Shown: positions 5,775 through 7,833 of the stretch, piece after piece
Layout: each line of letters begins with the position of its first letter
How positions within the stretch are numbered: the stretch's first letter is position 1
Origin: an uncultured Oscillospiraceae bacterium
GTDB lineage: Bacteria; Bacillota; Clostridia; Oscillospirales; Oscillospiraceae
Direction: 5' to 3'
NCBI GenBank assembly: GCA_905233595.1
Contig: CAJOFI010000075.1
Location: 1 to 7,833 of the forward strand
Length of the DNA: 7,833 nucleotides
Program-made: the position numbers and the translations under genes
Notes under the pieces: generated by a model
Databases searched by the model: none
What the model was told of the DNA's origin: nothing
The model's input: the letters and a program-made list of their open reading frames with translations, nothing else

Positions 5775-7705
5775 TGGGAGCCGACGGGGACTGCGTCGTC
5801 GAGAATGAGCAGGTGCAGCTCCTCCTTGCCGTTTACCTCGCGCACGGCGGACAGCAGCATGCCGCAGGACTCCTGCCCCATCATCTTGCGCGGCGGCAGG
5901 TTCAGAATCGCGACGACGGTCTTGCCCACGAGATCCTCCGGCTCGTAGAACTTGTGGATGCCGGAGAGGATCTGGCGCGGCGTGCCGGAGCCGTCGTCGA
6001 GCTGGAACTTGAGGAGCTTCTCGCTCTTCTTCACGGCCTCGCAGGAGAGCACCTTGCACACGCGCATGTCGCACCTGGCAAACTCGTCGATCGTCACGTT
6101 GGGCAGCACGGGCGGGGTCTTGGGCGCGGGCTTCTCGGCCTCCTCGAGCGCGGCGAGCATCTTCGCCATGTCGATGCGGGGGAAGAGCGTCTCGCCCTTG
6201 TGCACCGCGACGTCGGCGGGCAGGACACCGTACTCCCCGGCGCAGCACCAGGCTCTCGCGCTCTCGTCCGCGCCGATCTGGGCGAAGGCCTTCTCGCAGC
6301 TTGCGGGCATGAAGGGCGTGAGGCACACGAGCGCCACGCGCAGCGCCTCGAGCAGGTTATACATGACAGAAGCGAGGCGGGGCTTCTTCGCCTCGTCCCT
6401 TGCCAGCACCCAGGGCGCGGTCTCGTCGATGTACTTGTTGGCGCGCTGGATGAGCTTGAAGACCTCCTCAAGCGCGAGATGGAGCTGGAAGGCGTCCATC
6501 TGCCTGGCGTAGGCGGCCCTGGTGCTCTGAATGAGGGCGACAAGCTCCTCATCCACGCCCTCCGCCTCGCGCTCAACGGGGAGCTTTCCGCCGAAGTACT
6601 TCTCCACCATCGCGGTCGTGCGGGAGACGAGGTTTCCGAGGTCGTTTGCCAGATCGGTGTTGATCGTGGAGATCAGCAGCTCGTTGGAGAAGTTGCCGTC
6701 AGAGCCGAAGGGGAAGGTGCGCAGCAGGAAGAAGCGCAGCGCGTCTACGCCGAACTTGTCCGCCAGCACGTAGGGATCGACCACGTTGCCCTTGGACTTG
6801 GACATCTTGCCCCCGTCGATGACGAGCCAGCCGTGCCCGTAGACCTTCTTCGGCAGGGGAAGCTCCATGCTCATGAGCATCGCCGGCCAGATGATGGAGT
6901 GGAAGCGCACGATCTCCTTGCCCACGATGTGCACGTCCGCCGGCCAGTACCGGTCGAAATCGTGGTAGCGCTCGTTAAAAAGGCCGAGGGCGGTGCAGTA
7001 GTTAAAGAGCGCGTCCACCCAGACGTAGACCACGTGACCCGGGTCAAAGTCCACGGGGATGCCCCAGGTGAAGCTCGTGCGGGAGACGCAGAGGTCTTCC
7101 AGACCGGGCTTGATGAAGTTGTTGATCATCTCGTTGACGCGGGAGGCGGGCTCAAGGAAGGTGCCGGTCTCAAGAAGCTCCTGCACGGGCTTTGCGTACT
7201 TGGAGAGGCGGAAGAAGTAGGCCTCCTCCTCGGCGTCGTGCACCTCGCGCCCGCAGTCGGGGCACTTTCCGTCCACGAGCTGGCTCTCCGTCCAGAAGCT
7301 CTCGCAGGGGGTGCAGTACTTGCCCTTGTAGGCGCCCTTGTAGATATCGCCCTTCTCGTACATCTTCTTGAAGACGCGCTGGATGGCCTCTACGTGGTAG
7401 TCGTCGGTGGTGCGGATGAAACGGTCGTTGGAGATGTTCATCAGCTTCCACAGATCGAGGATGCCGCCCTCGCCGGTGACGATCTTGTCCACGAACTGCT
7501 GGGGCGTGACCCCGGCGGCCTTGGCCTTTTCCTCGATCTTCTGGCCGTGCTCGTCGGTGCCGGTCAGAAACATCACGTCATAGCCGCAAAGGCGCTTGTA
7601 GCGGGCGATCGCGTCCGTCGCCACGGTGCAGTAGGTGTGCCCGATGTGCAGCTTATCCGAGGGATAATAGATCGGGGTCGTGATGTAGAAGGTTTTCTTT
7701 TCCAT
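5603..7705 (-). CDS. metG: Methionyl-tRNA synthetase with repeat-encoded C-terminal tail
   Basis: This cytosolic class I synthetase charges tRNA-Met with methionine. The 700 residues carry HIGH at 20-23, a zinc knuckle of two CxxC pairs (131-134 and 148-151), the WVDALFNY and RFHSIIWPAMLM core segments, KMSKS at 300-304, the anticodon-binding helical domain (about 385-520) and a C-terminal tRNA-binding OB fold (about 535-644, with ARCDMRVCKV and LPPRKMMGQESCGMLLSA). The normal protein should end near VPVGSQ (644). From 645 to 700 the frame runs through palindromic repeats, and the TGA lies inside one of them. ATG at 7703-7705 is set by AGGAG 12 bases upstream; an earlier in-frame ATG at 7801 lies in repeat DNA. 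It converges on the AEC gene. No T-box is visible in the 128 bases upstream. Confidence 0.98.
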   Translation of the reverse strand: MEKKTFYITTPIYYPSDKLHIGHTYCTVATDAIARYKRLCGYDVMFLTGTDEHGQKIEEKAKAAGVTPQQFVDKIVTGEGGILDLWKLMNISNDRFIRTTDDYHVEAIQRVFKKMYEKGDIYKGAYKGKYCTPCESFWTESQLVDGKCPDCGREVHDAEEEAYFFRLSKYAKPVQELLETGTFLEPASRVNEMINNFIKPGLEDLCVSRTSFTWGIPVDFDPGHVVYVWVDALFNYCTALGLFNERYHDFDRYWPADVHIVGKEIVRFHSIIWPAMLMSMELPLPKKVYGHGWLVIDGGKMSKSKGNVVDPYVLADKFGVDALRFFLLRTFPFGSDGNFSNELLISTINTDLANDLGNLVSRTTAMVEKYFGGKLPVEREAEGVDEELVALIQSTRAAYARQMDAFQLHLALEEVFKLIQRANKYIDETAPWVLARDEAKKPRLASVMYNLLEALRVALVCLTPFMPASCEKAFAQIGADESARAWCCAGEYGVLPADVAVHKGETLFPRIDMAKMLAALEEAEKPAPKTPPVLPNVTIDEFARCDMRVCKVLSCEAVKKSEKLLKFQLDDGSGTPRQILSGIHKFYEPEDLVGKTVVAILNLPPRKMMGQESCGMLLSAVREVNGKEELHLLILDDAVPVGSQRAIHESPVRYNPISGNPFGRSRTTCGFARFVCNMAACAARATDGRPYGWGYIAGDS

Positions 7706-7737
7706 GCTGTCTTCTCTCCTGTATCTGAAAGTATTAG

Positions 7738-7833
7738 GGAACTGTTCCGAAATAACTTGTGCAATCTGACTTGCCTTTTTCACCTGTAGCTTCGTTGTCA
7801 AATCTTGAAATACACAAAGTATTCCTGCGATTT
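7738..7833. repeat. MITE-like imperfect palindrome, copy B (cut by window edge)
   Basis: It starts with GGAACTGTTCCGAAATAA, then follows copy A (5452-5529) with eight mismatches in 78 bases up to the window end, in the same orientation. It has one 18-base unit where copy A has two. Only the left arm is present, so the full palindrome cannot be checked. It lies 32 bases upstream of the metG start codon and would be part of the metG leader, or displace its promoter. Confidence 0.82.

Noticed and set aside
5501..7789. A 762-codon open frame on the plus strand opposite metG
   Set aside because: It is the antisense of a certain synthetase gene in GC-rich DNA; its product is a His/Leu/Val-rich string without domains, and its ends lie in repeats.
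7706..7801. Longer MetRS start at 7801
   Set aside because: The extra codons come from the repeat copy, and AGGAG precedes the MEKKTFYITTP start, which is where the family begins.
7773..7801. Promoter from a perfect TTGACA in copy B toward metG
   Set aside because: The positions 16-18 bases downstream read AAAAGG/AAAGGC-like and do not resemble a -10 box.

Overview
The window reads as a stretch of chromosome from a GC-rich, low-GC-lineage-related Firmicute, most likely a gut Oscillospirales/Ruminococcaceae-type clostridium. This is an inference from three things: the protein types (MgtE with tandem CBS domains, a Gram-positive-style MetRS with two CxxC pairs, AEC permeases), the strong AGGAGG-like ribosome sites, and the many short palindromic intergenic repeats of the kind common in that group. 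It holds seven protein genes, one of them broken. No rRNA, tRNA, CRISPR array, prophage or transposase gene was seen.

Left part (1-4408, all on the minus strand, read right to left). mgtE (2931-4346), encoding a magnesium channel/transporter, starts from a clear sigma-A-type promoter. It is followed by an AEC-family permease (1827-2756), a DUF1643 protein (1070-1696), a nitrilase-family amidohydrolase (305-1073, frameshifted) and a Nudix hydrolase cut by the window edge (1-308). The last three genes overlap by ATGA and look translationally coupled, a small enzyme cassette that may have served metabolite repair or nucleotide clean-up. The nitrilase has probably lost a short out-of-frame segment, so its catalytic Glu is in one frame and its Lys and Cys are in another.

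Middle (4409-5416, plus strand). A second, divergent AEC permease (4478-5416) starts from its own extended -10 promoter, placed back to back with the mgtE promoter in a 131-bp gap.

Right part (5416-7833). metG (5603-7705, minus), encoding methionyl-tRNA synthetase, converges on the second AEC gene. It lies between two direct copies of a MITE-like imperfect palindrome, one at 5416-5573 and one running off the window at 7738-7833. A separate cluster of palindromes (about 5580-5774) has merged with the 3' end of metG, so the protein ends with 56 residues encoded by repeat DNA, and its stop codon lies inside a palindrome.

The core genes are ordinary. The unusual signal is in the non-coding repeats: at least four kinds of palindromic element, several starting exactly at stop codons. 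I see no convincing new multi-gene system. The best leads are the repeat-derived MetRS tail, the repeats flanking metG, and the DUF1643/nitrilase/Nudix cassette.
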